Below are positions 36,616-45,298 of a stretch of DNA of 64,000 nucleotides, piece by piece. Under the pieces are notes generated by a model. It saw only the letters and a list, made by a program, of their open reading frames with translations, searched no databases and was not told the DNA's origin. The stretch spans positions 1 to 64,000 of the forward strand of contig NZ_FRAF01000013.1 in assembly GCF_900142255.1 (NCBI RefSeq), read 5' to 3'. Each line of letters begins with the position of its first letter. The stretch's first letter is position 1. Position numbers and translations under genes: made by a program. Origin of the DNA: Alicyclobacillus tolerans (lineage in GTDB: Bacteria > Bacillota > Bacilli > Alicyclobacillales > Alicyclobacillaceae).

Positions 36616-36903
36616 ATGGTGACTCGTGCGCATGTCACACCATATGTGGGGCAGCGTGTAGTTGTTCGCACTCATAATGGAGCCATCCATCACGGTATCC
36701 TGCATTCCGTCACTAACGATGGAATCTACCTGCGCCCTTTGCGTGGTCAATGGCAGACAGCCAATTGTCAAGAGCAAGCACAATACGAAGTCTTAACCCG
36801 CAAGAACGGATCGCAGGAAGACGTTGAAGAAGCATGGTGGCCATTCTTTTTCTTGCCCTGGCTTGCTATAGCTGCATTTTGGCCATGGGCTTGGTGGTGG
36901 TAA
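36616..36903 (+). CDS. Hypothetical protein with Sm-like N-terminus and Trp/Phe-rich tail
   Basis: 95 residues. The first 45 residues (Y-V-G-Q-R-V-V-V-R-T-H-N-G, H-H-G-I-L-H-S-V-T-N-D-G-I-Y-L-R-P) have the beta pattern of Sm/LSm-like or spore-protein beta domains. The last 25 are hydrophobic and rich in W and F (W-W-P-F-F-F-L-P-W ... W-A-W-W-W). Small spore-former proteins with such tails are common; no function is known. ATG 36616 has a very strong AGGAGGAG. Probably sporulation-related, by inference. Confidence 0.65.
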   Translation: MVTRAHVTPYVGQRVVVRTHNGAIHHGILHSVTNDGIYLRPLRGQWQTANCQEQAQYEVLTRKNGSQEDVEEAWWPFFFLPWLAIAAFWPWAWWW

Positions 36904-36943
36904 GTTCTGTTTTTTGTATGAAGCATCAACTTTTCTTCATGGT

Positions 36944-36965
36944 AGCCGGCTCCCTGCGAGCCGGC
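36944..36965. terminator. GC-rich stem-loop between convergent genes
   Basis: AGCCGGCTC (36944-36952) and GAGCCGGC (36958-36965), loop of 5 nt, between the convergent 36616 gene and the 3D-domain gene. No T-run, so terminator activity is uncertain. An adjacent ATGAAG/CTTCAT inverted repeat lies at 36919-36941. Confidence 0.4.
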
Positions 36966-37010
36966 GTTACTCATATATCATCTGCTAAATTTACGGTGAG
37001 GGATTTGAAC

Positions 37011-37871
37011 TTAGGATGCTGAACCAGGCTTCAGCACGTACAGTGTGAGTGTCCTTCTACCAAAATCCAACGCCTCTTGTTCGGTAGCCATACAGATGTC
37101 TATTCGATCTCCCTGAATAGCGCCTCCCGTATCGGCAGCAATTAAGTCTCCAAATCCAGGGATATAGACCACCGAACCGAGGGGGATGACAGACGGATCG
37201 ACCGCGATAACGCCTGGTTCAGCAGGTCTTCCTGTTGCAGTAATTCCGCCTGCAACGTATGCCGTAGCAACCACCGTTAAAGTTTCGGCACTTTGCAAAT
37301 TATTGCTGCTTCTCGCACTGAGCGTACTTTCAGGATTAGATTGATTGTAAGTTTGGGATTGAATAGGTGGTAAAACTGGAGCAATCCCTTCTAAGAGAAC
37401 ACGGGGAGTTGGGGGGCGGATGGTTTGAACGTGTTCGGCCTGTTGCAACATACGACCATCTAAAAAAACGCGCACCTGTTTAATCTCAGCAATGCCTTCT
37501 TCGCCAGAGTGCAAGACGTGGTATTGACCTACTGGCAAACGAGTTGTTTTTTCTATAAAGGTTTCAAATGGTAATCTTCGCTTGCTGATGGTGGTTACCA
37601 CATGTTTTTGCATAAACCGATGGTCTGTATGAAGACTTGTCATGAACGATTTTTTAGAGTTTTCTTTTTTTTGCAATCTAATTTTTAGCCATTGTGATTT
37701 ATTTTGCGCCTGTAAATTAGAATTTTCATTATTGATATAAATTGAATTCGCTTTCGGAAACAGGGTAGTAGTTTCCTGATGAGAAGAAGGAACCAATGTA
37801 GTAGCTCCATCGGCAATCAGCGAGGCAATCAGAGCTGAAATGGTTACCGGCATCATACCTGGCTTAAGCAA
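37011..37871 (-). CDS. G5 and 3D domain cell-wall protein (YabE/Rpf-like)
   Basis: 286 residues. N-terminal hydrophobic segment (about 1-28), a basic linker, a G5 domain (about 95-170) and a C-terminal 3D domain (about 200-285) with TAYVAGGITATGRP, GVIAVDPSVIPLGS and an ADTGGAIQGDRIDICM block holding the conserved aspartates. The 3D domain is related to lytic transglycosylases/Rpf. It is probably exported and trims or binds peptidoglycan. Its start region follows GAGCAATTG..., with a weak ribosome binding site. Confidence 0.82.
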   Translation of the reverse strand: MLKPGMMPVTISALIASLIADGATTLVPSSHQETTTLFPKANSIYINNENSNLQAQNKSQWLKIRLQKKENSKKSFMTSLHTDHRFMQKHVVTTISKRRLPFETFIEKTTRLPVGQYHVLHSGEEGIAEIKQVRVFLDGRMLQQAEHVQTIRPPTPRVLLEGIAPVLPPIQSQTYNQSNPESTLSARSSNNLQSAETLTVVATAYVAGGITATGRPAEPGVIAVDPSVIPLGSVVYIPGFGDLIAADTGGAIQGDRIDICMATEQEALDFGRRTLTLYVLKPGSAS

Positions 37872-38012
37872 TTGCTCACCCCTATCGAAAAATAATGAAT
37901 TGGATTGGCTGGTTTGTCATTCAGACTATGCACCAGCCTCTCTTTTCATGACAGAGTTTTTACCGTATCTTTAGGTTTGCAGTTCTCGTTTGGGAAAAGA
38001 GGCACAATACAT

Positions 38013-38927
38013 ATGAATAAACCTATAGCTTTGATTTCTTTAATCCTAGTTACATTGGTTTGGGGAGTAACATTTACTTTAACGAAATCAGCACTTTCGG
38101 ATGTACCTGCCCTGCCACTTTTGGCGATCCGCTTTCTATTAGCTAGTTTTTGTATGCTGCCCTTCGTGTTTTGGAAACGTGACCTGCGAAAACAAATGAA
38201 TTGGCAATCGACGTGGATAGGTGCAGGAATTGGTCTGGTATTAATGCTTGGTTATGCCTTGCAAACTTTTGGACTAGAGACCACTTCACCCGCAACAAGT
38301 GGCTTTTTGACAGGACTTTCAGTGGTCATAGTACCGTTTATCAGTTCGGTTATTCAGAAAAAAAAGAGAATGGGCGTCCGTGTCTGGGTTGGAACATGGT
38401 TCGCAGCAGGCGGTTTATATCTACTTTGTGGACCAGGATTAATTCATATGCAACCTGGCATCCTGGAAGGTTTATTTTGTGCGTTGTTTATGGCGTTACA
38501 AATCGTCATGGTAGAAAAGGCAGCCCCTTTCATCTCACCTCTCTATCTGGCTTTTGTTGAAATTGCAACCATGTCAATTTGTTTTTCAATATACTCCTTT
38601 TTGGTTTACCCTCATTCAGTATGGAATCTGGCAAATTGGTTGCAGCCCAAAGTGGTTATTTCTCTGCTTGTCAACGGCATTATGGGTACCTCTATTGCTT
38701 ATTGGATTCAAAATGTTGCTCAACGTTATTTGAGCGCTTCTCAATCTGCAGTTATTTTTACGTTAGAACCGGTATTCGCTGCTCTTGTGGCTTGGCTTTT
38801 AGATCAGCAGAAGTTAGGTTTCTTCACATGGTTCGGAGCTTTTTTCATTTTGCTAGGCATGTGGTTGAGCGATACTTCCATTCGATGGAAACTAACATGG
38901 AAAAATCATGATGAAATCAGTCAATGA
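38013..38927 (+). CDS. EamA/DMT family transporter
   Basis: 304 residues with ten predicted membrane helices in two EamA repeats: N-terminal LVTLVWGVTFTLTKSAL and C-terminal EPVFAALVAWLLDQQKLG. Exporter of metabolites or amino acids; the substrate cannot be inferred. ATG 38013 follows GAAAAGAGG. The frame is open further upstream but without similarity. Confidence 0.88.
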   Translation: MNKPIALISLILVTLVWGVTFTLTKSALSDVPALPLLAIRFLLASFCMLPFVFWKRDLRKQMNWQSTWIGAGIGLVLMLGYALQTFGLETTSPATSGFLTGLSVVIVPFISSVIQKKKRMGVRVWVGTWFAAGGLYLLCGPGLIHMQPGILEGLFCALFMALQIVMVEKAAPFISPLYLAFVEIATMSICFSIYSFLVYPHSVWNLANWLQPKVVISLLVNGIMGTSIAYWIQNVAQRYLSASQSAVIFTLEPVFAALVAWLLDQQKLGFFTWFGAFFILLGMWLSDTSIRWKLTWKNHDEISQ

Positions 38928-39027
38928 GGTAGAAAAATGATAATGTTTATATAAAAAATGGTAATCAAGTAAATTATTTTAGAATGAATTCAATAATTTT
39001 TTATGTTAGCTTGTTAGTAATCTTCTG

Positions 39028-39192
39028 CTTCAAGCCGAATCGCTGATAGCAGCGTACGGGGGATTTTCAGTATGAAGGTGCGGGAATGATGCAATTGCCC
39101 GATCGCCTTCTAGGGGTGAATCCAAATTTGGACAGGCGTACTCGATCGCCTGAACCCGACAGCTAACCTCGGAGGCAATTCTCGAGAGGGAG
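39028..39192 (+). ncRNA. c-di-AMP riboswitch (ydaO/yuaA type)
   Basis: The segment contains the hallmark blocks GCCGAATCGCTGA, GGGTGAATCC and ACCCGACAGCTAACCTCG followed by GGC that closes P1. These are the conserved core of the ydaO aptamer, which in known cases switches genes off when c-di-AMP is high. No intrinsic terminator separates it from the downstream ATG 39206, and the aptamer's 3' side runs into the purine-rich GAGAGGGAG, so translational control is inferred. The AT-rich 38928-39027 upstream should hold the promoter; none is convincing. Confidence 0.9.
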
Positions 39193-39205
39193 TCGTTTAC
39201 ACATT

Positions 39206-39922
39206 ATGTTGAAAAAACAATTTTTAAAGAAGCGAACTTTGCAAATCGCTGCTCCGGTCGTAGCAGTATCTTTTTTTGCGGCCACACATATGACGGTTGC
39301 CCATGCAGATACGATGTCAACGTACACCGTACAAGCAGGCGATACATTATGGAAAATTTCTCAAGCCTACCATATCTCTCTAGCTTCATTGGAAGCAGCT
39401 AATCCTCAGGTCACTCCGCGCGATATGTTGATTGGCACAGTACTGAATTTGCCAGTCTCAAGCCGTACATCTTCTTCTATTGTGGCCAACACCAACCAAA
39501 TAAATTCAAGTTCATCTCCAACCGCAAATGCTGATTATTCAGAGGCTACTTACAATAGTAATCTATATTGGTTAGCTCATTTAATTTCTGCTGAAGCTCA
39601 GGGTACCCCGCTCAATGCTCAAATTGCAGTGGGGGATGTTGTCTGGAATCGTATGCAAAATCCAGATTACCCAAACACTGCTTATGGGGTAATATTCCAG
39701 AAAACGAACGGTTATGCGCAGTTTACTTGTACCACGAACGGTTTTATCTATCAGACTCCTGTGGCTAGCGCTTGGACCGCTGCCGAAGATGTGTTGGACA
39801 ACCATGAAAATCTAGTACCTAATGCGTATGTTTTTTATAATCCATCCAAAACCGCTTCTAACAGTTGGGTCTGGGATCAACCAACCATTGAACAAATTGG
39901 GCCGTTTATTTTTGCACAGTGA
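39206..39922 (+). CDS. LysM domain/SleB-type cell-wall hydrolase
   Basis: 238 residues: a signal peptide (about 1-35, ending AHA), one LysM repeat (about 38-82; YTVQAGDTLWKISQAY), a Ser-rich linker, then a Hydrolase_2 (SleB-like) domain with WLAHLISAEAQGTPLNAQIAVGDVVWNR, whose Glu is expected to be catalytic. Exported peptidoglycan hydrolase under a c-di-AMP riboswitch, a common regulon of this RNA class. The SD is at 39184-39192, 13 nt from ATG 39206, rather far. A terminator follows. Confidence 0.9.
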   Translation: MLKKQFLKKRTLQIAAPVVAVSFFAATHMTVAHADTMSTYTVQAGDTLWKISQAYHISLASLEAANPQVTPRDMLIGTVLNLPVSSRTSSSIVANTNQINSSSSPTANADYSEATYNSNLYWLAHLISAEAQGTPLNAQIAVGDVVWNRMQNPDYPNTAYGVIFQKTNGYAQFTCTTNGFIYQTPVASAWTAAEDVLDNHENLVPNAYVFYNPSKTASNSWVWDQPTIEQIGPFIFAQ

Positions 39923-39958
39923 TGGTTTTGTAGAAAGCCATCACTGGTTAGATTTTTA
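39920..39958 (+). terminator. Terminator after the LysM/SleB gene
   Basis: GTGATGG(TTT) pairs with (AAA)GCCATCAC around a short loop, overlapping the stop codon, then TGGTTAGATTTTT. Classical shape. Confidence 0.75.
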
Positions 39959-40033
39959 AAAAGTTTATATTTTATTTGCTAAACTTATATAACAGAAAAT
40001 TTTAAATAATAAAACAAAAAAGAGGTGCATTTT

Positions 40034-40879
40034 GTGAAAAACAACAGATTTGCCAAATGGTTTTGGCAAGGCGCTGGCGTCTTGGCAGCTGCATCAACAG
40101 TTCTCGCCTTTGTTCAGCCAAACGAAGTTTGGGCTGCAAATCTGTCGTCCAATTCCAGCGAATATGTAGAGACGAATCACGGTTGGGTAGACATGTTTCG
40201 CTCACCATCTATCTATTCTCCTGTGGTAGGTAAATTAGAATTATCGGAGCAAGCACCGTTGGTAAAAAAATATAACAACTACTGGTATGAGGTTGATTGG
40301 CAAGGTCAAGATGTTTTTTTGACCACGAGTAGCAGGTTTGTCCATCTGGTAACAACCGATAGTACTCAAACAGTTGCTCCTTCTTCAACAAACACTGCAT
40401 CATCGGATCTTTCAGCAAATACGACTGTAAACACAAATGGATTGAGTTCTGCAACCTCTCCTTCGTCATCTTTGCCAGAGTGGAAAATAGAGGCTAACAA
40501 AGTGATTGCTGTAGCCCGTACCCAACTGGGTGTCCCTTATTGGTGGGGTCATCAGGTTCCTGGTGTAGGTTTTGACTGCTCAAATTTTACGGCTTGGGTT
40601 TATCGGACTGCTCTTGGTATCCGCTTTTCATCGTCGTCCGTATATCAACGTTATCATGTAGGAACACCTGTTCCACTGTCGCAAATTCGTGAAGGAGATT
40701 TGCTTTTCTTCCGAACAGCCAATAACCCGACAGGTGGAGGACATGTGGGGATTTATGAAGGTAACGGAATGCTCATTGAAGAAGGTGGGGGATACGGAAA
40801 AGTAGTCCAAGTTCCACTGTATTCGACTTGGTTTGGGCATGCTTTAGTTTTTGCTCGCCAGGTCATTCCTAACTCCTAA
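40034..40879 (+). CDS. SH3-like and NlpC/P60 domain endopeptidase
   Basis: 281 residues: signal peptide (about 1-37, ends VWAANL), a bacterial SH3-like region (about 43-100), a Ser/Thr-rich linker and a C-terminal NlpC/P60 domain with the catalytic C182 (GFDCSNFTAW) and H237 (GGGHVGIY). Cleaves peptide stems of peptidoglycan. GTG 40034 is used because AGAGGTG lies 7 nt upstream; the GTG at 40025 is inside that site. Second exported wall enzyme in a row, but it has no riboswitch of its own. Confidence 0.9.
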   Translation: MKNNRFAKWFWQGAGVLAAASTVLAFVQPNEVWAANLSSNSSEYVETNHGWVDMFRSPSIYSPVVGKLELSEQAPLVKKYNNYWYEVDWQGQDVFLTTSSRFVHLVTTDSTQTVAPSSTNTASSDLSANTTVNTNGLSSATSPSSSLPEWKIEANKVIAVARTQLGVPYWWGHQVPGVGFDCSNFTAWVYRTALGIRFSSSSVYQRYHVGTPVPLSQIREGDLLFFRTANNPTGGGHVGIYEGNGMLIEEGGGYGKVVQVPLYSTWFGHALVFARQVIPNS

Positions 40880-40972
40880 CCAGATGTTTGTCAATCGGGC
40901 GAATGTCCATGGCATAAATCTGGACTGCTACGTACTGTAAGAGCAGAAACCGCTCAAGGGAGGTGCTCTTAG

Positions 40973-41092
40973 ATGTACGGAGTATTTGGAGGATATACTC
41001 GCTGGGCTGTAGTATTTCTCATCATCTTTGTGCTCTTTATCCTGCTCGTGCCCTATTCGGTAACTACCTGCACCACAACACCGGTTGCGTAA
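40973..41092 (+). CDS. YjcZ-like small sporulation membrane protein (39 residues)
   Basis: A 39-codon gene. ATG 40973 follows AAGGGAGGTGC. Sequence M-Y-G-V-F-G-G-Y-T-R-W then a single helix A-V-V-F-L-I-I-F-V-L-F-I-L-L-V and a short Thr-rich tail. Small proteins starting M-x-G-x-x-G-G with one helix are typical of the YjcZ spore family. A terminator follows at 41118. The gene is too short for routine gene callers. Confidence 0.65.
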   Translation: MYGVFGGYTRWAVVFLIIFVLFILLVPYSVTTCTTTPVA

Positions 41093-41117
41093 TTTAACAA
41101 TTTTTACAAATTCAGAA

Positions 41118-41152
41118 CAAAAAAGCTGTCCCTGCAGGGGCAGTTTTTTGTT
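41118..41152 (+). terminator. Terminator after the YjcZ-like gene
   Basis: AAAAAAGCTGTCCC pairs with GGGGCAGTTTTTT around TGCA; T-run on the plus strand. The antisense strand is also usable. Confidence 0.85.
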
Positions 41153-41256
41153 TCAAAACAGGAAGGACAATGAGAGGATTTGCTGAACAGTTTGGAATTC
41201 CTTAATCTATTGATGAGACGTTTCTCAACACTTCCGTCTGAAAAGGAGATTCGTTC

Positions 41257-42177
41257 ATGATTTTTCTTGTTGATCTTCCCCAACCGTTTGATTGGGACGC
41301 TACCATAGAGCGGTTTGCCGTTCGAGAAGATATTACAGTCCATGTTCAGGACCATACACTCATTCGTACTTTTTGGACGGGAAATAAACCCATTGTTTAC
41401 CGTGCTTCCGCAGTCAAAAGCCGCTGTATGGATAGTGTGTTGAAGATAGAGACCAATCGCAACCTTTCTTATCAAGAACAAACAGAATTGAAGGCACATT
41501 TGGCACTCACACTCAGTTTTACAGACGACGTAGAAGCGATGTATGAGACATTGCAACATACACCTGCAGCCATACTTTTTGAACGCTTTCGCGGGTTGCG
41601 TCCAGTACACGATCCAACGCTTTTCGAATCGCTCATCCGTACCATCATCGGGCAACAGTTAAACACTAAATTTGCTGCCACTCTTGTGAATAGGCTGGTT
41701 CGATTAGCGGGTGATCACGTTGAAAATCCATTTGTTGAAGAAATTTTCACTTTTCCAGTCGCAGAATCCTTATTGCGATTTTCTGTGGATGATTTACGGC
41801 AAATACAATTGAACAATCGCAAGGCCGAGACAATACTCAGCATTGCTCAAAGTGTGGTTGAAGAACAACTGCCGCTTGAAAAATGGCGTGGTATTTCTCG
41901 CGAGGAGTGGTTTGAGCGTTTACTGCCGGTGAAGGGAGTGGGTTTCTGGACAGTGGAGTGTCTGCTGCTTTTTGGGGTGGGAATGCTTGATGAATGGCCA
42001 AGCGCAGATGTGGGATTGCAGAAGGGTCTTGCCAATCTTCTTATTTTGCCGGATCGTCCCAATCCTGATGAAACCAAGCGACTCGGTGAGATGTTTGCTC
42101 CTTTTCGCAGTTATGTCACTTATTATGTATGGCACAGTTTACGTCATCCATTACCAGGCCATACGTCAAATAGATAA
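41257..42177 (+). CDS. DNA-3-methyladenine glycosylase (AlkA-like)
   Basis: 306 residues of the HhH-GPD superfamily. An N-terminal AlkA-like domain precedes the helical domain with LFESLIRTIIGQQLNTKFA, the helix-hairpin-helix LLPVKGVGFWTVECLLL and the catalytic aspartate D251 in PSADVGLQ. Removes alkylated bases. ATG 41257 follows AAAAGGAG. It is convergent with the permease gene, 8 bp apart. Confidence 0.9.
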   Translation: MIFLVDLPQPFDWDATIERFAVREDITVHVQDHTLIRTFWTGNKPIVYRASAVKSRCMDSVLKIETNRNLSYQEQTELKAHLALTLSFTDDVEAMYETLQHTPAAILFERFRGLRPVHDPTLFESLIRTIIGQQLNTKFAATLVNRLVRLAGDHVENPFVEEIFTFPVAESLLRFSVDDLRQIQLNNRKAETILSIAQSVVEEQLPLEKWRGISREEWFERLLPVKGVGFWTVECLLLFGVGMLDEWPSADVGLQKGLANLLILPDRPNPDETKRLGEMFAPFRSYVTYYVWHSLRHPLPGHTSNR

Positions 42178-42185
42178 ATGGGTGT

Positions 42186-42683
42186 TTAAGTTAGGAATAT
42201 TTTAGAAATCCATTCAAGGAGGAGACCACCAATAATCGAAACAATAAAAGAGACAACTGCTCGTAATATCGTATAGGGAACTCCAAGAAAAGGAAATTCA
42301 GCAGGTATGCGTGGTAAAGAAACAAGCTGCCAAGATGTAAGAAAACTGAAAACCGCCCCTGGAGCTGCTTTGGCGTTTAAAAGTCCAGCGGCTAAAGGAT
42401 AAACTGCCCAGCGCGATCCGGTTCCCATCAATCCAAAAAGTGCTCCTATGATGATTCCAGACAATCCACTTTGTGGTCCAAGAAATCGGGCAATGACTTT
42501 TGTATCTATAACCTGAGAAATGAGACCTGCGATAAACATGGATACAAGCATCCATGGCATCGCTTGAATTAACATGGATAAACTGGATTCTACACCATCA
42601 TGAGCCAATTCAGGTTTGTAGAACATAAGAATAGTGTAAGTGCCAATAGTACACAGACCTACTGTCAGCAGGATTCTGTCCAA
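42186..42683 (-). CDS. Small YraQ/DUF318-like permease
   Basis: 165 residues with about five membrane helices and repeated G-rich segments (FLGPQSGLSGIIIGALFGLMGTGSRWAVYPLAAGLLNAKAAPGAV is longer than a usual helix). It has half the usual length of YraQ permeases, which have two such halves. No partner half is adjacent, so it may dimerise. Minus strand, 27 bp downstream of the GH18 gene and probably in its operon. The substrate is unknown. Confidence 0.65.
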   Translation of the reverse strand: MDRILLTVGLCTIGTYTILMFYKPELAHDGVESSLSMLIQAMPWMLVSMFIAGLISQVIDTKVIARFLGPQSGLSGIIIGALFGLMGTGSRWAVYPLAAGLLNAKAAPGAVFSFLTSWQLVSLPRIPAEFPFLGVPYTILRAVVSFIVSIIGGLLLEWISKIFLT

Positions 42684-42710
42684 ATTTTATCGCCCCCTCC
42701 TACCCTACCC

Positions 42711-44063
42711 TCAAGTTACCACTTTCTGTAAATTATTGATCATGCTTGTCCATATTGAAGGTTGTGAAAATGGCAATGACCAAACAGCTACTCCAGCCAA
42801 ACCGTCGTTATTGACAAGTTGAAGCTTGTCGGAAAATGTCTGTTGATTGGCATACCATACTTCTTCGGTTCCACCATTGACTGGATATTGAGCATACATA
42901 AGATCGAGACTTGGCTGATATTCGGATTTGGCTTGATGTTCAGCAAGAATCGAAGCAACACTATCAAGTCCAACGGCTTCGCTGTTCACTGCCTGTCCAT
43001 TGACCACTGTCCAGAAACGTGTGTACATGGGTATACCAAGCAAGAGCTTATCCGCAGGAACTCCTGTATCCAGTAAATCATTGACACAGCTTTTCACCCA
43101 AGGCATGTCTGCTACAGGACCAGGTGTTGGATCGGCTGCCCAATGTTCATCATAGGCCATGAGAATCAGTTGATCGCTCACATCTGCCAAGCCGGCATGA
43201 AAGTAAGCGGAGTTGTCAACTAGCGGTACAATATCTGCCGTCACATCAACTGATAAATCAACATGAATGGCTTGAAGATTTTTGTGTAAGCGAGCTACAA
43301 ATGTTGTGTAAGCAGATTGATCGGAGTCATCCAAGTTTTCAAAATCAAGATTAATGCCATTTAGTTGATTTTGTTTGGCAATTTGGACAAGTTGCTGTAT
43401 ACATCTCATTTCACTGGCTTTACTAGATAAAAATTGATGAGTCATATTGGCAAGAAATTGATTGTCAAAAAGCGCCCAAACTTGTACATGATGCTGATGC
43501 GCATACTGAATTACGGCGGGATTCACTTGACTGCTTACCTGGCCGGAAGCGTTTTGAAGTTCCAGCCAGCTTGGAGATACAACATTCATTCCTGGATTAT
43601 CTTTAATGAGCATGTCACTTTCATAGGTGGATTCAGCGGGCATCCAACCTAAAGCAATTTTGTGAGAGACCGATTGCCAGTTTGCTATAGAAGATAGTAG
43701 TGGTGACTGTGTTCCACCTCCTGATTCTTGAAATGTGGAAGGAGTCGAAAAGTAGGCGTCTTCCAATTCAACTTCCGGATGAAGAAACGGCATATGTGTT
43801 GTTTCTGCTAACCAAGTTGGAAATGTTTTTAGAAAGTTCCCCAGCGGCATGTTCTCCGTATTATTTTCTGTATCGGTTGTTCCAATCCATTCATTGAGTA
43901 ACGCGTCTCCAAGGGTTGTGGTACTCCAGTTTGAACCTGGATTGTCAAAGCTTTGGTTCAATGCACCGTCTAAAGCAACCATGCCCCATAGAAAACTGCC
44001 TGCGGCAATTGCAGCAAGCAACGCACGGCGTGCTTTTTTTCGCCGCTTTTTTAACTTGCGCAT
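42711..44063 (-). CDS. GH18 chitinase-fold protein (spore YaaH-like)
   Basis: 450 residues: a very basic start (M-R-K-L-K-K-R-R-K-K), an N-terminal membrane helix (about 14-30), then a GH18 barrel. The catalytic motif occurs as LNGINLDFENLDD, with the Glu in the usual DxxDxDxE place although the first acid is Asn. The late YDEHW and ELDGV-like YANQQTF blocks match spore cortex-associated glycosidases. Membrane-anchored or exported; the target glycan is unknown. ATG 44063 follows AGGAG on the minus strand. Confidence 0.85.
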   Translation of the reverse strand: MRKLKKRRKKARRALLAAIAAGSFLWGMVALDGALNQSFDNPGSNWSTTTLGDALLNEWIGTTDTENNTENMPLGNFLKTFPTWLAETTHMPFLHPEVELEDAYFSTPSTFQESGGGTQSPLLSSIANWQSVSHKIALGWMPAESTYESDMLIKDNPGMNVVSPSWLELQNASGQVSSQVNPAVIQYAHQHHVQVWALFDNQFLANMTHQFLSSKASEMRCIQQLVQIAKQNQLNGINLDFENLDDSDQSAYTTFVARLHKNLQAIHVDLSVDVTADIVPLVDNSAYFHAGLADVSDQLILMAYDEHWAADPTPGPVADMPWVKSCVNDLLDTGVPADKLLLGIPMYTRFWTVVNGQAVNSEAVGLDSVASILAEHQAKSEYQPSLDLMYAQYPVNGGTEEVWYANQQTFSDKLQLVNNDGLAGVAVWSLPFSQPSIWTSMINNLQKVVT

Positions 44064-44281
44064 CCGCCATTCTCCTATCTATTGAACTCTTTATCTCTTG
44101 TCTATCTGCTGTATTCTATGAGACGAGTTTTGTAATTAGAAGATTTATAGAAAAGTTTTTTCGATATTTGCCTCATTGAATAGAATGCTTTGCTGGCGTA
44201 TCATAAAAAAGAGCAGAGTATACCCATCTTTACGTTTCATCATTATCCGCTCGTACAAAACGAGCGAGAGGAGGGGCGGCA

Positions 44282-45286
44282 ATGGCAACTGTTCAATCTT
44301 CACAGGCTTTGGAAGTTCACTGTTTGCCTGTGCCAACCGGATTTGCTGTTGGTGATATGAATGCCTATCTTCTACAGCGCGCAGACGTATATGTGTTGGT
44401 GGATAACGGACCACGGCGTCAAGAATCACTGACGGCATTGGAAAAAGGGCTTAGAGAGCACGGTATCTCATCTTTTTCGAAATTGTCCGCACTGGTGTTG
44501 ACACACGGTCATGTCGATCACGTTGGATTAACTCGGAAAATTGCCGAAGCTGGCGTTCCCGTCTATGCGCATCCCGGTGTGTCCAGCTGGTTGGATGGCT
44601 GGGAAGGAGGGCATATTTACCGTACGCGGTTTTACGAAGCACTTTATCAACGCTGTGGGATGCCACAAAATTATCAAGAAATGGCTCAAAAAGAATTTTT
44701 TTTATTACAAAAATTGAACGACCGGTCGGTAGTTAATGTCCCGGTTCATGACGGAATGACTTTTGAGTGGCTTCCGGAGTTTCAGTTTATAGAGGTTCCA
44801 GGTCATGCTCAGGCTGCTATTGCGCTCTACCATCCAGAAGAAGAAATGATGATCATTGGCGACCAACTGATTGCCCGAATATCATCCAATGCCTTGGTTG
44901 AGCCTTTACCGGGAGAAGCAGACGGCTTTCTAGCAAAGCGTAGTAAGTCTTTGCTTGATTACAGAAACAATTTGAAATGCATACAAGGAATGAAACTTCG
45001 TACTGTTTATCCAGGCCATGGAAACGTGATTGACAATCCACGCGATCTGATTGCCAAAAGACTTGAGGAACAGGAGAGTCGAAGAGATAAGGTTCTGCAA
45101 ATGGTTCGAACCAAGCCGATGCAAACAGCTTGGGATTACGCTGCTGCTTATTTTCCACATCGGCTTGATCAACCTAGCTTAATTCTCTCCGAAATACTAG
45201 GTTATCTGGATTGGTTAGTCGTGGATGGGGAGATTCACATCGTTGAAAAGCAGGGTGTTGAGTATTTTTATTGCTCGCGTACCTGA
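44282..45286 (+). CDS. MBL-fold hydrolase
   Basis: 334 residues. The metal-binding HGHVDH is at 75-80, further ligands are in VPGHAQAAIALY and GDQLIA and in the YPGHG block near residue 245, and a C-terminal winged-helix-like tail extends from about 270, like the LACTB2/RNase-related subgroup. Hydrolase of unknown substrate. ATG 44282 follows GAGGAGGGGCGG. Confidence 0.85.
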   Translation: MATVQSSQALEVHCLPVPTGFAVGDMNAYLLQRADVYVLVDNGPRRQESLTALEKGLREHGISSFSKLSALVLTHGHVDHVGLTRKIAEAGVPVYAHPGVSSWLDGWEGGHIYRTRFYEALYQRCGMPQNYQEMAQKEFFLLQKLNDRSVVNVPVHDGMTFEWLPEFQFIEVPGHAQAAIALYHPEEEMMIIGDQLIARISSNALVEPLPGEADGFLAKRSKSLLDYRNNLKCIQGMKLRTVYPGHGNVIDNPRDLIAKRLEEQESRRDKVLQMVRTKPMQTAWDYAAAYFPHRLDQPSLILSEILGYLDWLVVDGEIHIVEKQGVEYFYCSRT

Positions 45287-45298
45287 ATTTTGCAGACT

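Noticed and set aside
40025-40033. GTG 40025 as start of the NlpC/P60 gene
   Set aside because: It lies inside the AGAGGTG ribosome binding site; GTG 40034 is better spaced and begins the signal peptide.
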